A stretch of 64,000 nucleotides of DNA from Ceratorhiza oryzae-sativae (lineage: Eukaryota > Basidiomycota > Agaricomycetes > Cantharellales > Ceratobasidiaceae), in contig JARWMV010000237.1 in assembly GCA_030998015.1 (NCBI GenBank), positions 1,550,001 to 1,614,000 on the forward strand. The letters are read 5' to 3'. The notes below the pieces were generated by a model. That model was not told the origin of the DNA. It searched no databases and was given only the letters and a program-made list of their open reading frames with translations. Shown piece after piece: positions 28,075-40,492 of the stretch (position 1 is its first letter; each line of letters starts with the position of its first letter). Made by a program: the position numbers and the translations under genes.

Positions 28075-28763
28075 TGTCATGAGCCACAATCAAAGGTCTT
28101 GTGGCTAACCATCATTTTCTCTTCCTTTGTTTTCCACCTTTGTCTCATGTCTTGACCACCTCCACTTCATGACTAAGCACCTCCACCTGCTTACTGATCC
28201 TTGTCCTATTGTTAGTCACTCACTTACTGTTCACTGCAATTCACCTTACTCATGCTACTATTATTAGTCCTGGCTGACTGATGGACATACTATTATTAGT
28301 AACAGGCTGACTGATCACTGCCATTCTTTCTTACTCATCCTGCATGTATGATTAGTCACTCCCTTGGTTAGAATAGTACAGAAGCAAGGAGAGCAAGCCA
28401 GTCTACCCCAGCTTGCTCTACCTTGTCAGTTCCCCTCTAAATCATCCAGAGTGAAGAACAGTCCCTAGCTGACTTATTAGCTTAAGTAATGGCTAGAAGG
28501 ATCTTGAGTCAAGACCACATTTCAAGCCCCAACACTAAGCATCTGACTTAGCTGCTGTCCACAGTCACTTACTCAACAATGGGTGTCTATCAGCCACAAG
28601 CACGTAAGTGCATATGGTGTCAAGCCATGAGATGGTAGACACACACAAGGCATCAAGCCAAGACAAGCCACACATCAGCAGTAGTCTGGACATAGTCCAG
28701 ACCCATCAGAGGCATTAGCCACTTGTAAAGCAAGTCCAACAACCACTTTCAGAGGTTGTGACA
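28075..28763 (+). repeat. Solo LTR, family C, copy 1
   Basis: A 689-bp sequence TGTCATGAGCC...GGTTGTGACA with perfect TSD AGTGC (28,070-28,074 and 28,764-28,768). It interrupts the reverse-transcriptase region of element O. No internal coding sequence. Confidence 0.9.
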
Positions 28764-28805
28764 AGTGCAGAGTATAGGCCATGTTTCTCGAATCACCCTC
28801 AAACC

Positions 28806-29258
28806 TGTCAGCAGTGACAAGTCAAGTGACAGTTTGGACACCTTAGATCACAGGACAGAGCCTGAAGACAACTTGGCAACAATGACAAGGAGGGTAAGGG
28901 TGACACAACATGTTGCAAGCCAGGGAGCAAGAAAAGAACAAGACTTGTAAGTGACAAGGAGGTCAAGTTTGTGAGGAGATCATGTTGAACTTGACCCAGT
29001 TTATATGCAATCTTCAAGCCACATCAAAACAAACAAAACTATACTATGAGTCATATCACTAAGCAATAGAAGCTGCTGCAGAGATGTGGAATTTCAAATC
29101 AAAGTTAAAATACATCTTGGTAAGCAGTCTGGAACATTCCATGAGTCACATGATACAGTTGCCACATGAAAGGAAGGTGTGTTTTGAAATTGTTCTTAAA
29201 AATTGTAATAATTTGAGAAAATATTATATGGTGAATATATGTGTGTCAGGTTGTGACA
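28806..29258 (-). repeat. 3' LTR of element P (family B)
   Basis: A 453-bp family B LTR, TGTCAGCAGTGAC...GGTTGTGACA. It is next to a polypurine tract (GAGCTTGAAGGGGGGAAG on the minus strand). Inserted in element O's RT sequence, which stops at 28,805. Confidence 0.88.
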
Positions 29259-29262
29259 CTTC

Positions 29263-31074
29263 CCCCCTTCAAGCTCAAGGGTCTTGAGGTTTGGGTGGCT
29301 GGGCCTTGGGGAAGTTCTCAAGCATTTCTGGAGCATTGGCCAAGTTTTTGTATGTTTGCCAGGTGCACTCATCATATCCCAACCATTTGACCAGGTATTT
29401 GATGGTGTGTTTTTGGTGGGTTTCTCTTGAGTCAATGACCTGTTCTACCTTGTATTCTACATCACCTTCCAGGGTAATAATTGGTGGGGGTTGCAGGGCT
29501 TTTTGTTCAAATGGGTCCTTTTTCAGACTGAGCAGGGATACATGGAAGACTGGGTGTATTTTCATGGTTACAGGTAGGTCCAATTTGTAAGCATGGGTGC
29601 CATATTTTGCAACCACTTTGAAGGGGCTGATTGTTGAGACCCCTCTGTCTCCTTGTCTCTGTTGATTCCTTAAGTAGTGGCTATGTTGTCAGTGGTAATT
29701 TGCAGTATATATTGATAGTATTTATGTAGTATGTATGGACAATCCCTGTGGTTGACAAGATAAAGCAAGCTGGGGTCCACAGTCTTGCTTTCAATGAGTT
29801 ATATATCCTCAAAGGTATGAGTCAGACTGTTCCACAGTCTGCAGTAGGTTATGGGTCATGTGTGGTATAAACAAGTATTAAGTAAGTTGCTCTCAGGGCT
29901 GTTGTGGCTCCAAATCTTATAGAGCTGTGCAAGGTCTGAGGGTCACATGATTTAAGCACTGAGGTCACATGATAACTTGCTCCTTGCTCCAAGTTACAAT
30001 GGAGAGAATTGCAGGAGCAAGTTAGGTTACCACTGTAAGTGCCAAGATCATGTGATGTGTTAAGCACCAGGGTTTTGTGATAACTTGCTCCTCACTCCAA
30101 GTTATGATGGAGAGAATTGCAGGAGCAAGTTAGATAACCACTGTAAGCACCAGGATAATTGCCAAGGTCATGTGACTATGTTTATAGCTTGTTTGACTTA
30201 GGAGAAAATGCTATAAAATATGGGCTAATTCTCTTGTTATGTTATGGCTGTCTGTGCAGGTCATAAAACACTGATGTGCCTATTCAACAGTTTCCTGGAG
30301 GGTCTTTGTGTCCAGATGTTTTGCACATCCAGCCAAACCTTATCCCCAACTTTAATGTTCTCAGGGGAACTATGTTTCCTGTCATATTACAGCTTCATTG
30401 TTTCCTGGACCAGGTCTAGTGCTGCCTGCAGTTCATTGTGCCCCTTTTTGAGCCATTCTGCAAGTTCTTCTACTATTGGAAGTGAGGCCTCAGTTTTATC
30501 CCCTACAGCAAACCTTGGATGGAACCCACAGTTTGCAAAGAACAGGGTTTTCCCCATGGATGCATTTACCCTGTTATTGTATGCAAATTCTGCCAAGGGC
30601 AACAGTGAGGCCCAATTGTCCTGTCTATCCAATACATAATGTCTCAGATATCCTTTGACCACTTGGTTTGCCCTTTCAGATTGACCATCATTTTGGGGAT
30701 GGTATGCTGTTGAGTATGAGGGTTTGATGTCCAGGTGTTTGTAGAGCTGTCTTAGGAACTGTGAGGCAAAGTTTGGTTTTTGATTGGAGATGGTTTTCCT
30801 TGGTAGGCCATGTAACTTCCAAACATAGGTGATGAATAGGTTTGCACAATCCTTGGCTGATGCTTCTGACTGGGTGGGAATAAAGTGGACCATTTTGGTC
30901 AGCTGGTCTACTGTTGCAAATATTGCATCAAAACCCTCTGATGGCAGTAGTCCTGTGATGAGGTCATAGGTGATTTCCTCCCATGGTTTCTCAGGTGCAG
31001 GGATGGGGTTCAGTAATCCTGGGGGTAGTGCATTGCTGTGTTTGTTCTGTATGCATGATTCACAGTGGGCTATG
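29263..31074 (-). pseudogene. Element P pol, 3' part (integrase and chromodomain)
   Basis: On the minus strand this holds the integrase core MVHFIPTQSEASAKDCANLF (30,893 down), SNQKPNFASQFLRQLY and SERANQVVKGYLRHYVLD, and an open C-terminal frame at 29,616-29,275 with a good chromodomain (DVEYKVEQVIDSRETHQKHT, then KYLVKWLGYDECTW). Chromodomains of this group guide integration to marked chromatin. Family G LTR (29,632-30,270) interrupts it and E3 cuts it at the HCESC zinc-binding segment. Confidence 0.85.
29632..30270 (+). repeat. Solo LTR, family G, copy 1
   Basis: A 639-bp sequence TGTTGAGACCCC...GTCATAAAACA with perfect TSD CTGAT (29,627-29,631 and 30,271-30,275). It contains TATAAAATA near 30,211 and two tandem units, about 29,968-30,027 and 30,080-30,140, each with the arms AACTTGCTCC and GGAGCAAGTT. 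Confidence 0.88.
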
Positions 31075-32055
31075 TGTCAGCAGCAACAAGTCAAGTGATG
31101 GTGTGGATGCCTTCAGTCACAGGAGCAGAGCTCATGGGGACTTGGGGACAACAATGATGTCATGGCCTAGACCATGAGCATGAATTTATCTGAATTTATT
31201 ATGATTTATTTTACCTCTACTTTTCCTGCTTTATGGACAAGTCCTGTTTATTCAGATATATGTGTATAATTACTGACTGAGTCATGTGACCTTGTTGTTG
31301 TTGACCATTGTTGATGTATTCTGGAATATTCTGTTGACATGGCACCATTTCTGTTATCATACAATCTACCTAGGCTTCCTATTTCATATGTACTGCCTCA
31401 CTATTGAATATATAAGGGGGAGTCTGAGAGCCTTAAGCCTCAGAACTCAACCTCCTGTTGAACACCCCCTCTACCTGTGTGGTCACCAAGCCTAGCAGTA
31501 CTAGCCCAGTCCTCTTTAGGACAAGTGCACCTCTGAACCCCCTCTGCATGTCATTGCATTCCATCCCCTCACTGCACATCCCTTCTAGGCATTGTAGTTG
31601 GACCCTTGGCCATCATAGCCTTTGGTCTGCCATCACCTTATAAGCATTTGGCACTGTTGTTCAGGTTGTCAGCTCTGACAGATGAGGAGGGTAAGGGCAA
31701 CAGCAACATGTCACAACACAGTGATCAGAAGGAGAACAAGACTTGTATAGACAAGGGGGTCAAGTTTGTGAGGAGGCCTTGTTGAATGTGACCTGGTTTA
31801 TATACATTCTTCAAGCCACATCAGAACAAACACAACTATACTGTAAGTCACATTGCTAAGGGATAGAAGCTGCTATGGAGCTGCAGAATTTCACATCAAA
31901 GTTGAAATACATCTTGGTAAGCAGTCTGGAACATTCTGTGAGTCACATGATACAGTTGTCCCATAAAAGGAAAGTGTGTTTTGAAAATTTTCTTAAAAAA
32001 TGTAAAAAACTTAGAAAATATTATACAATGAATATATGCATGTCAGGTCATGACA
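31075..32055 (-). repeat. 3' LTR of element E3 (family B), split by LTR-D
   Basis: Begins TGTCAGCAGCAAC and ends GGTCATGACA. Bases 31,158-31,680 are a family D insertion; without it the LTR is about 455 bp, matching the 453-bp 5' LTR at 49,692. A polypurine tract adjoins at 32,056. Confidence 0.88.
31158..31680 (+). repeat. Solo LTR, family D, copy 1
   Basis: A 523-bp sequence TGTCATGGCC...GCTCTGACA inside the E3 3' LTR. Flanks are AATGA and GATGA, a 4-of-5 match to a TSD. ATATATAAGGGGG near 31,408 sets the orientation. The second copy, at 55,023, is in the opposite direction. Confidence 0.82.
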
Positions 32056-35000
32056 CTTCCCCCCTTCAAGCTCAAGGGTCTCAGGGTTTATTGGGTTGTG
32101 CTTTGTGGAAGTTTTCCAGCATCTCTGGTACATTGGCTAGGTCTTTGTATGTTTGCCAGGTTCACTCATCATAACCTAACCATTTGACTAGATATTCCAT
32201 GATGTATTTCTGTCTATTATATCTGGAGTCAATGATTTGTTCTACCTCATATTCAACATCTCCTTCTGGTGTGACTATAGGGGGTGGTTGAGGCACTTCT
32301 TGGTTGAAGGGATCTTCTTTCTTCTGGCTAAGCAGTGATATATGTAAGACTGGGTGTATCTTCATGGTGTGTGGTACATCCTGTTTGTATGCATGTGTCC
32401 CATGTTTTGCAACCACTTTGAAAGGACCAATTTGTTTGTTTGACAGTTTCCTTGATGGTCTCTGGGTTTGAATGTTTCATGCATCAAGCCAGACTTTGTT
32501 GTCAATCTTGATTGATTCTGGGGCTTTGTGCTTCTGGTCATAGTATGCCTTCATTGAGTCCTGCACCAACTCCATGGCTGAGTGGAGTTCATTGTAACCC
32601 TTCCACAGCCATTCAGCATGTTCATCTGCCAATGGTAGAGACTGCTCTGTTTTGTCTCCTACTGCAAATCTAGGGTGGAAGCCATAGTTGGTTGGCATAG
32701 AAAGGGGTTTTGCCTGTGGATGCATTGGTCCCATTGTTGTGGGCAAACTTGGCCAATGGCAACAGTGATGCCAATCATCTTGTTGGCCTGATACATAGTG
32801 CCTGAGGTAGCCTTCCACTACTTGGTTTGCCCTTTCTGACTGTCTGTCAGTCTGTGGATGCTATGCTGTTGAGAAGGACAGCTTGATATCCAGCTGCTTG
32901 TATAGCTGCCTTAGAAACTGGGATGCAAAGTTTGGGCCTTGATCAGTTATGGTTTTCCTGGGTAGCCCATGTAGCTTCCAGACATATGTGACAAATAGAT
33001 TGGCACAGTTTTTTGCTGATGCTTCTGATTGTGTGGGCATGAAGTGAACCATTTTTGTCAAGCAGTCCACTACTGTGAATATGGCATTGAATCCTTCTGA
33101 CACTGGCAGGCCTGTGATAAGATTGTATGTGATTTCTCCACATGGTTTCTCAGGTATGGGTATTGGGTTGAGGAGGCCAGGTCATACAGCATTGCTATGC
33201 TTGTTCTGTATGCATGATTCACAGTGGGCAATGTACTCATTGATGTTTTTCCTCATGGAGGACCAGTGAACTTCCAACTGATCAGTTCAAGTGTTCTGAT
33301 TTGGCCAGGGTGTCCTGCTGCAGGGTTGTCATGTCAGCTTTCTAGGACTAGTTTCCAGAATGACTTGTCATGGGGTACATAGATGCATCCTGTGGACTGT
33401 AGTAGCCTTCATCCCATTCCCAGTCTTTGACCTTTTCATTGTCTTCCAGTGCCTTGATGATCTTAGCTAGGCATGCAACTCCTGGTATTGCATCTCAGAT
33501 GAGCTGCTCTAGGTTGTGGTCTGGTGTGACTTCACTTCCCCATAGTTCAGAGAGTTGCAAAAAACTTTCTGGTTTGAGCAGAGCTTGGCTCTCACCCCCC
33601 CTTCTGGCAGGTGTCTTGAAAGTCTTGATAGAATGTCTGCTCATCCATTTTTGGACCCTTGGATGTACAGGATTTTGAAGTTGAATCTGGACAAAAATTC
33701 ATGCCAACATGCAACTCAACCACTCAATGGTTGGTTTGTCTTCCAAAACTCCAGATTTTTATGGTTTGATATGATCTGGATTGGATGTTCAGATCCCTCC
33801 AGCAGGTGGCACCAGTGCTTCAGTGCTTTGACAATTGCTAGCATTTCCTTATTGTATATATCATAGTTTTGTTCTGCTGGGAGTGTTGCATTTGATAGGT
33901 AGCTGACTGGGTGTAATAGTCTGTCTTCTCCATATTGCATGAGTACTGCCCTGTAGCATATCCTGATGCATCTGACTCAATGTAAAAAGGCTTTGACTGG
34001 TCTGGTTGAATTAGGAGTGGTGCTTTGGTGAGCTTTTGTTTCAGTGTTTGGAACCCTTCTTCTTGCTCCTTGGTCCATTCCCATTTCATGTACTTTTTGC
34101 ATAGTTCATATAGGCATCTGGCTGTTTTTGAGAAATCTTGTATAAACTGCCCTAGCCAATTACAAAATCCTAGTAATTTGAGCATTTCAGTAGTATTCAT
34201 AGGTTGGTTCCATTCTACTGCTGTCTCCACCTTTGCAGGATCCACCTTGATGACTTCTGGGGACACAATAATTCCCAGGTAGTTGATCTCAGGTACATCA
34301 AAGAATCATTTTTCTAGTGCACAGTATAGGCTGTGTTTCTTGAATCTTCATAGGACTTCTTTGACATGTTCATTGTGGTTCTTTGTGTCCTTAGAATAAA
34401 TCAAGATGTCATCCATATATACCACCATGTAGACTCCTTCCAGGTCCTGGAGGATGTCTTGCATCATGTTCATGAATGCTCCTGGGGAATTCATTGTGCC
34501 AAATTGCATTATCAAAGGTTCATATAGCCCATATTTGGTTTTAAAGGCCAGTTTCCATTTGTCTCCCTTCTGTACCCTGACCAGGTTAAAACCCCATTTC
34601 AGGTCCAGCTTGGTAAATATTTTTGCTTCCCAGAGGGTTTTGATCCAATCATGTATTTTAGGCAGGGGGTATGCATTGGAGATGGTCATGCTGTTTAGGT
34701 GCTGATAGTCAATACACATTTGCAGTTTCCCATTCTTCTTGACAAATATGACTGGGGATGCCATTGGTGATTTGGATGGGTGAATGTGACCATTTCACAG
34801 TTGTTGGTCCAGCTTTTTTTGTAGTTCTGTGTCTTCCTTAATCCCCACACTGTATACTGGGCCATGACTGATCTTTGCATCTGGTTTTAGGTCTACACTG
34901 AAGTCACATTCTTGGTGGGGTGGCAGTGGCTGTTTGTCCTCCTCTCCTGCAAATATATCCTTGAGCTCATGGTATTTGGTAGGTAGGACAGCAGTTTTGT

Positions 35001-35560
35001 TTAGTCCCAACAGCTGGAGGCCTTGTGGTTCATTGGCTCTTGCTTGTATTGGTTGTGAGAGGCAGTGTTTGGAGCAGATTGACAAGTTGAAGTTGAGCAC
35101 TTTTTCTTCCCAATAGATGTGGGGGTTATGGTATTTGAGCCACAACATGCTGAGTACAGGATCATTTTTCCCCACATTGAAAATGTAGGTGCTGAGTATT
35201 TCCCTGTGCCCTTGAATGACCAGTTCAAATGTGCAGTATGTATTGACTCAGCCTGAGTCAATTTCACAACTGTCAATTACCCTTAGTTTCCTTGGTGTTT
35301 TTAGGTTTTGAGTAGGGATTCAATATTGATTGACCAGGTTCTCATGTATGAATATGGAGGTGGCACCAGAGTTGACCATAGCCCAACTAGTAAACTTCTT
35401 CATTGTATATGGTGATTTTTGTTTGGAAGTAGTACTTAGGGGAAAAGCATGAAAGAAAAATTGCAGTTGGGATTCATTTCCTGGAGACATACATTTGTAG
35501 TCTTTACATGCATTTTCCTTTTGTACAGTATTCAGAATGGAGCCCAAGACAGCCTTCCAA
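32056..35560 (-). pseudogene. Element E3 pol (protease, RT, RNase H, integrase, chromodomain)
   Basis: Read on the minus strand from 35,560: retroviral-type protease with SWAMVNSGATSIFIHE (the usual aspartate is Asn), RT from about 35,175 with MCIDYQHLNSMT, FTKLDLKWGFN and VVYMDDILIYSK (34,764-34,348), RNase H with SKPFYIESDASGYATG (34,000-33,720), integrase zinc region HCESCIQNKHSNA (about 33,220), core GFNAIFTVVDCLTKMVHF and TDQGPNFASQFLRQLY (33,103-32,861), and a chromodomain DVEYEVEQIIDSRYNRQKYI (about 32,260). Stops and frame changes are scattered (for example at 32,164 and 32,860). Confidence 0.87.
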
Positions 35561-35573
35561 GAGCTGCTTGAGC

Positions 35574-36934
35574 TTAGTCTTTTAAAGACTTGTCTTCACT
35601 GGTTACAGGATCCTCTATGGCTGCTTCATATGCAGATAGTTTCTGTGATGGGCATTTGGCAGCAATATGTCCCTTTCCTCTGCAATTGTGACAGATAATT
35701 GGCCCCTTTCCTTTTCTGGCTGGGTCTAGGTCCATGGCATCTGGATCCCTTGCTTTCTGGGCTACTGGGGTATGATTGTCCTTCCAGATCTCCTTGAACA
35801 ATGTCTGGACATTTGTTGTGGAATTGTCCCACTTTACTGTAGGGACAGTCTGTCCTTTGGTATTTTGTCCAATTGACACAACCTGTCCCTTTACTGCCTT
35901 GCCATCCTTAATGGTATAGATTCAGTCTCCTTTGGTGAACTGTTCACATGTGTTGCTTGTTGATGCAGGGGTGACAGTCTTAGCAGTGGTCATTGAAGCC
36001 TTAGCAGCAGTATGTGTTCTTCTGGCCCCAAAGGAGATGAGGTGATGGTCAATATCCAGTGCCCTCTGGGTGACTTCTGCAAGAGTGTGCATGGTTGGAT
36101 TGTAGTTCTGAACAATGATGGAATTTCAGATGTCATCAGACAGTCCTGCATAGAACTTATCACAGAGAGCAGCATTGTTGTATCCAAGGCTGGTTGAGTA
36201 TAGGTTGAATAGTGTGAGATAGTCTTGCACTGTCTTGGTTTGCTTCAGCTTCTGCCATTTTTCACAATAATTTTCATTGTGATTAACATCACTATATCAT
36301 ACCCCAAATTCTTGCCAGAATAGGTTGGTATCATGCAACCAAAGGATGTTGGTGTGGTTGATAATTTCTTGTTCAAAATAGGCACTCACCACTCAGTTGC
36401 AGACCCATCTAGGTATGATGTGATGTAGGTGATTTGTTGATTGGCTGTAGTGTTGGGCATATTGGTGGTGATGTACCTTGTGCAAGAGATCTGGAATGAG
36501 GTTGCATCCTCTCTCTTGCTGCCATCAAACTTGGTAGGGGACACCATTTTCACCTTGATAGCGTTTCACACACTAGTTGGTTGGGTTTGAGCTATTTGTG
36601 CAGGAGGGGGTGCTTGTGTGGCAGGCTCAGCCTGGTGCCCAGTCGAGGCATTCAGGTTTTGTTGGATTTGTGCTAGGATACTGCTCAGAGTATTTAGGCT
36701 TGCTGCCAGGCCATTGACTTTTGTGTTGGTAGCATGAATTTCATTGGTGATCTGCTGCTGCACATCATTGTGCCTTGTTGTAGCATTTGTGTCAATGTCA
36801 CTGATGTCATATTGGAGCACTCCAATGGTGTTGCTGATGGTGTCAATATTTGAGCACAGATATTGGATCTGTCCTTCTGTTGTGCAGGTTGTCCATATTG
36901 GCTGTGTTGGTGTGGCCCTTTGAGAGGTGGACAT
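35574..36934 (-). pseudogene. Element E3 gag
   Basis: The minus strand starts MSTSQRATPTQPIWTTCT at 36,934, followed by a coiled-coil-like stretch (DISDIDTNATTRHNDVQQQI). A capsid-like part follows through 35,990. The C-terminus has the zinc knuckle CHNCRGKGHIAAKC (about 35,690), a CCHC motif that binds the element RNA. In-frame stops near 36,400 and 36,480 break it. Confidence 0.82.
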
Positions 36935-37061
36935 ATTTGAAGGAGGATACTAAGAATCTAATTCAATTGCTGGAGGCAATGGGCTTGTTAAATATACATG
37001 TTTGAATTGGTTGTGTAGGGATGTAATTAATAGTAAGGACTACTGCATAGTTGGTGGCTGT

Positions 37062-37562
37062 TGTTGACAACAACAAGTCAGGCAACAAACAAAACAGAAA
37101 TAAACAGGATAAAAGAACTTGTATTTGACAGAGGTCAGGTTCTTGAGGAGTCCTCTGCAAACTTGACCTGGTATATATACATCTAGTTATGTCACCCAGG
37201 AAGAGCCTGGGTACCCAGATTACAAACAGTTGCAAATGGATTGCCAAGTCTGTGTAAGACTTTGTAATTGCAGGTACCCAGGCTCTTCCCTGGTGACATC
37301 TCTATATACATCTCATGAGCCACATTGTAACAAACAAGTCTGTACAGTGAGTCACATCTGATAGGGGATAGAAGCTACTGTGGAGCTGCAGAATTTCACA
37401 TCAGAGTTGAAATACACCTCAGTCAGCAGTCTGGAACATTTTGTGGGCCACATGATACAGATATACCATAAAAGGCAAGTATGTTTTGAAAATGATCTTG
37501 TAAAATATAATAAATCAAGAAAATATTGTAGAGTGAAAATGTATGCATGTCAATTTGTGACA
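37062..37562 (-). repeat. 3' LTR of element E4
   Basis: Starts TGTTGACAACAAC and ends CAATTTGTGACA next to a polypurine tract. The 121-bp MITE plus its 8-bp TSD accounts for the extra length over the 370-bp 5' LTR. The hairpin arms AGGTCAGGTTC and GCAAACTTGACCT are present at about 37,132-37,169. Confidence 0.82.
37184..37304 (-). mobile_element. 121-bp hAT-type MITE, copy 2
   Basis: Starts TAGTTATGTCACC and ends GGTGACATCTCTA, with the perfect 8-bp TSD TATACATC (37,176-37,183 and 37,305-37,312). Exactly the length of copy 1 at 24,597 and in the opposite orientation: its reverse complement aligns along the whole length with a few substitutions. Confidence 0.92.
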
Positions 37563-37879
37563 CTTCCCCCCTTCAAGGTACAGGGGTCATGAGGTGCCTT
37601 TGGATGTGATGTGACATAGTCAGCCAGAATTTCTGGTGCATTCACCAGTTCCTCATATGTTAACCATTGGTGTTCATCATACCCAAGCCATTTGACATAA
37701 TATTCAAAGACATCAGATCTCTTGTTGTATCTTGATTTTATGATCTGTTCAACTTCAAATTCTTCTTCTCCCTCAGGATTATCACAGGGGGTGGCAGAGG
37801 AACCTGATGTCCATACAGGTCATCCTTGTACTTGATTAGGAGGGATATATGAAATACTGGGTGTATTTTCATAGTCAGG

Positions 37880-38535
37880 TGTCATGAGCCACAATCAAAG
37901 GTCTTGTGGCAAACCATCATTTTCTTTCCTTTGTTGACCACTTTAGTCTTGTGGCTTGATCACCCTTCTTTCATGAGTAAGTGCCTCCACCTGCTTACTG
38001 AGCCATGTCCTATTATTAGTTACTTGCTTACTGATCACTGCAATTCACCTTACTCATGCTACTATTATTATTAACTGGCTGACTGACCACTGCCATTCAT
38101 TCTTACTCATCCTACTTGTACACTTAGTCACTCCCTTGGTTAGAATAGTATAAAAGCAAGGAGAGCAAGCTGGTCTACCCCAGCTTGCTCTACCTTGTCA
38201 ATTCCCCTCTAAAGCATCCAGTGTGAAGAACAGTCCCTAGCTGACTTATTAGCTTAAGTAACAGCTAGAAGGGTCTTGAGTCAAGACCACATTGCAAGCC
38301 CCAGCACTAAGCATCTGACTTAGCCACTGTCCACAGTTGCTTATTCAGCAACAGGTGACCATCAGCCACAAGCACATAAGTGCATATGGTGTCAAGCCAC
38401 AAGACAGTAGACACACACAAGGCATCAAGCCAAGACAAGCCATGCATCAGCAGTAGTCCAGACATAGTCCAGACCCATAATAGGCATTAGTCACTTGTAA
38501 AGCAAGTCCAACAACTGCTTTCAGAGCTTGCAAAA
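37880..38535 (+). repeat. Solo LTR, family C, copy 2
   Basis: Starts TGTCATGAGCC; TSD TCAGG (37,875-37,879 and 38,536-38,540). The right end reads GCTTGCAAAA instead of GGTTGTGACA, so the terminus has mutated. TATAAAAGCAAGG near 38,150 supports the plus orientation. Confidence 0.85.
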
Positions 38536-39186
38536 TCAGGGGTAGGTCAAGTTTGAAGGTGTGGGTGCCATGCTGAGCCACTACTTTGAAGGGTCCAACC
38601 TTCTTGTGGGTCAGTTTCCTAGAGGCCTGCTGGGTTTGAATATTTCTGGTATCAAGCCAGACTTTATCCCCCACTCTAATGGTCTCTGGGGCCCAGTGTT
38701 TCCATTGTAATACTCCTTGACATTCTGGTTTGCCACCTCCAGGGTGGCTTTGAGTTCATCATGCCCCTTTTGGAGCCATTCTGCATGATTGTCTGCTAAT
38801 GGAAAACTCTGTTCTTCCTTGTCACCAACTGCCAGACTTGGGTGGAACCCATAGTTTGCAAAGAATGGGGATTTGCTAGCTGAGGCATTCACACCATTAT
38901 TGTATGCAAATTCTGCCAGTGGTAAGAGTGAGACCCAGTCATCCTGTCAGTCTGATGCATAATGCCTAATGTATCCTTCCACTACTTGGTTAGCCCTTTC
39001 AGACTGACCATCTGTTTAAGGGTGATATGCTGTGGAGTAGGAAGGCTTTATGTCCAGTTTTTTATACAGGTGCCTTAGGAGTTTGGCTGCAAAGTTGGGT
39101 CCTCAGTCTGATATTGTTTTCTGTGGTAGGCTGTGCAATTTCCATATGTATGTTAGAAATAAATTTGTGCAGTCCATTGCACTGCT

Positions 39187-40492
39187 TGTTACAGGTCAGG
39201 GTACACTTGAATATCTTGAGCTTAAGCAAATGTAGATATGTTGGTATACACTACTCATACTCAATACTTCTTGGGCTAGAGTAAGAAGGCTCAAAGTAGT
39301 TGCAATGCAATCAAGTAACACTCAAGGTAGTCTTAATCTTTCACAGTGTAAACTGACTAATTTATAGGTATAAAGAGCAAGACTACTATGTCAGGTTCCC
39401 TTAAATATCTTAAATGCAGTTCAGCCTAGTTGCTTGGACTAACTGATACTAATCTTAATGCTAGACTTAAGCAATAGCTTATAGGATAGATGGTGGGCTG
39501 CCTAATGTGTGTACTTCCTCAGCTACAGGTACTTAGATTTCCTCTAATAGCTGGTACTTAATGTCATGCTCAATCAGGCAATATTGTATCCTTATATATA
39601 TCTGTATATAAGATACAATGACTCAGACAGTATATAACTAATATGGTACTTTATTCCTCAGTACTAGTTATATAAGAAATCACATGCAGACAAGAGAAAT
39701 AGAAAGGGAAAAGAAACCAATAACCAGTCTGGGTTGAGTAGAGGAGAGGAGGTGGTCTGGAAGGGCCTCAGAGGAGGTCCTTTTATACCCTGAGGAGGGC
39801 ATTCCAGAGCCAAATAGATGCATGCATGCCAGTGTGATCATCAAAAGAGGGTACTGCTATACTTGGGGTACACCCTAGCCCAGTATAGGATAAAAGAGTA
39901 AGGACAGGGTGTGGATCGAAGGCATTGATGCATCTGAGACCTGTTATTAGCTTGTAGATCATATTATCATAGTATATACATGTAATGAACAGAGGCTACA
40001 TGTCAGTGAGTCATAAAGTGAGTCAGAGAAGCTTCTGGATCAATTTGGAAGGCTCTCCTGACTGACTGGAGTCATTAGATCTTGATTGATGGTCCAGAGA
40101 GATTCTAATGATCTTCGGGCCATTCCGGCGTGAGGATACGGTGGATCGCGACGATCTTCGGGCAACAGATACCGCCGAAGATTAGCTATCGATTGAGCAC
40201 AAGATCGCATTGATAGCATAAGCGGTTGCTGAGATATGAGCAGTGCGATGTTGTAATCAATATCTCCTGATAAGAGGAAATATCGCAACCTTGGTATCTC
40301 TCTGAGATCTTATTGTAAAAACTTAATAAAATATGCGTTGGAAAGCGGGAAATTTGTACTATTTATTAGGACAGAGAATAGTACAATTTGGAGTGCATAT
40401 GAATTCAAGTATTTCACAAATTAATTACAGAGGCATTGCTTGAGGTTGGCAAAGCAGACTAAAATAATAGAAAATGTTAGTAATCCATAACA
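39187..40492 (-). repeat. Solo LTR, family A, copy 2
   Basis: 1,306 bp, reverse orientation (TGTTACAGGTCAG...AATCCATAACA), TSD CTGCT (39,182-39,186 and 40,493-40,497). Interrupts E4's integrase. Retains CG dinucleotides at about 40,115-40,190. Confidence 0.9.

Larger units (their letters stand above)
24069..28805 (-). pseudogene. Element O pol remnant (RT end, RNase H, integrase, chromodomain region)
   Basis: From right to left the minus strand shows the end of the reverse transcriptase (about 28,805-27,780), the RT connection/RNase H segment with LVQPDQLKPFYIELDSSGY (27,770-27,519), the zinc-binding and DDE integrase parts (HCESCIQNKHSNA near 26,660; SDQGPNFASQFLRQLY near 25,080) and the integrase C-terminus (24,425-24,186). 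Several stop codons and frame changes make it non-functional. It is interrupted by the MITE at 24,597, LTR-A at 25,172, LTR-H at 27,085 and LTR-C at 28,075, and truncated by element P at 28,806. Confidence 0.85.

Noticed and set aside
29084..29287. Recurring small peptide frame (MELQNFTSKLKYILVSS type) at 29,084, 31,875, 37,380 and 49,964
   Set aside because: It recurs because it lies in the family B LTRs in antisense; TG..CA ends, TSDs and polypurine tracts show these are LTRs, not genes.
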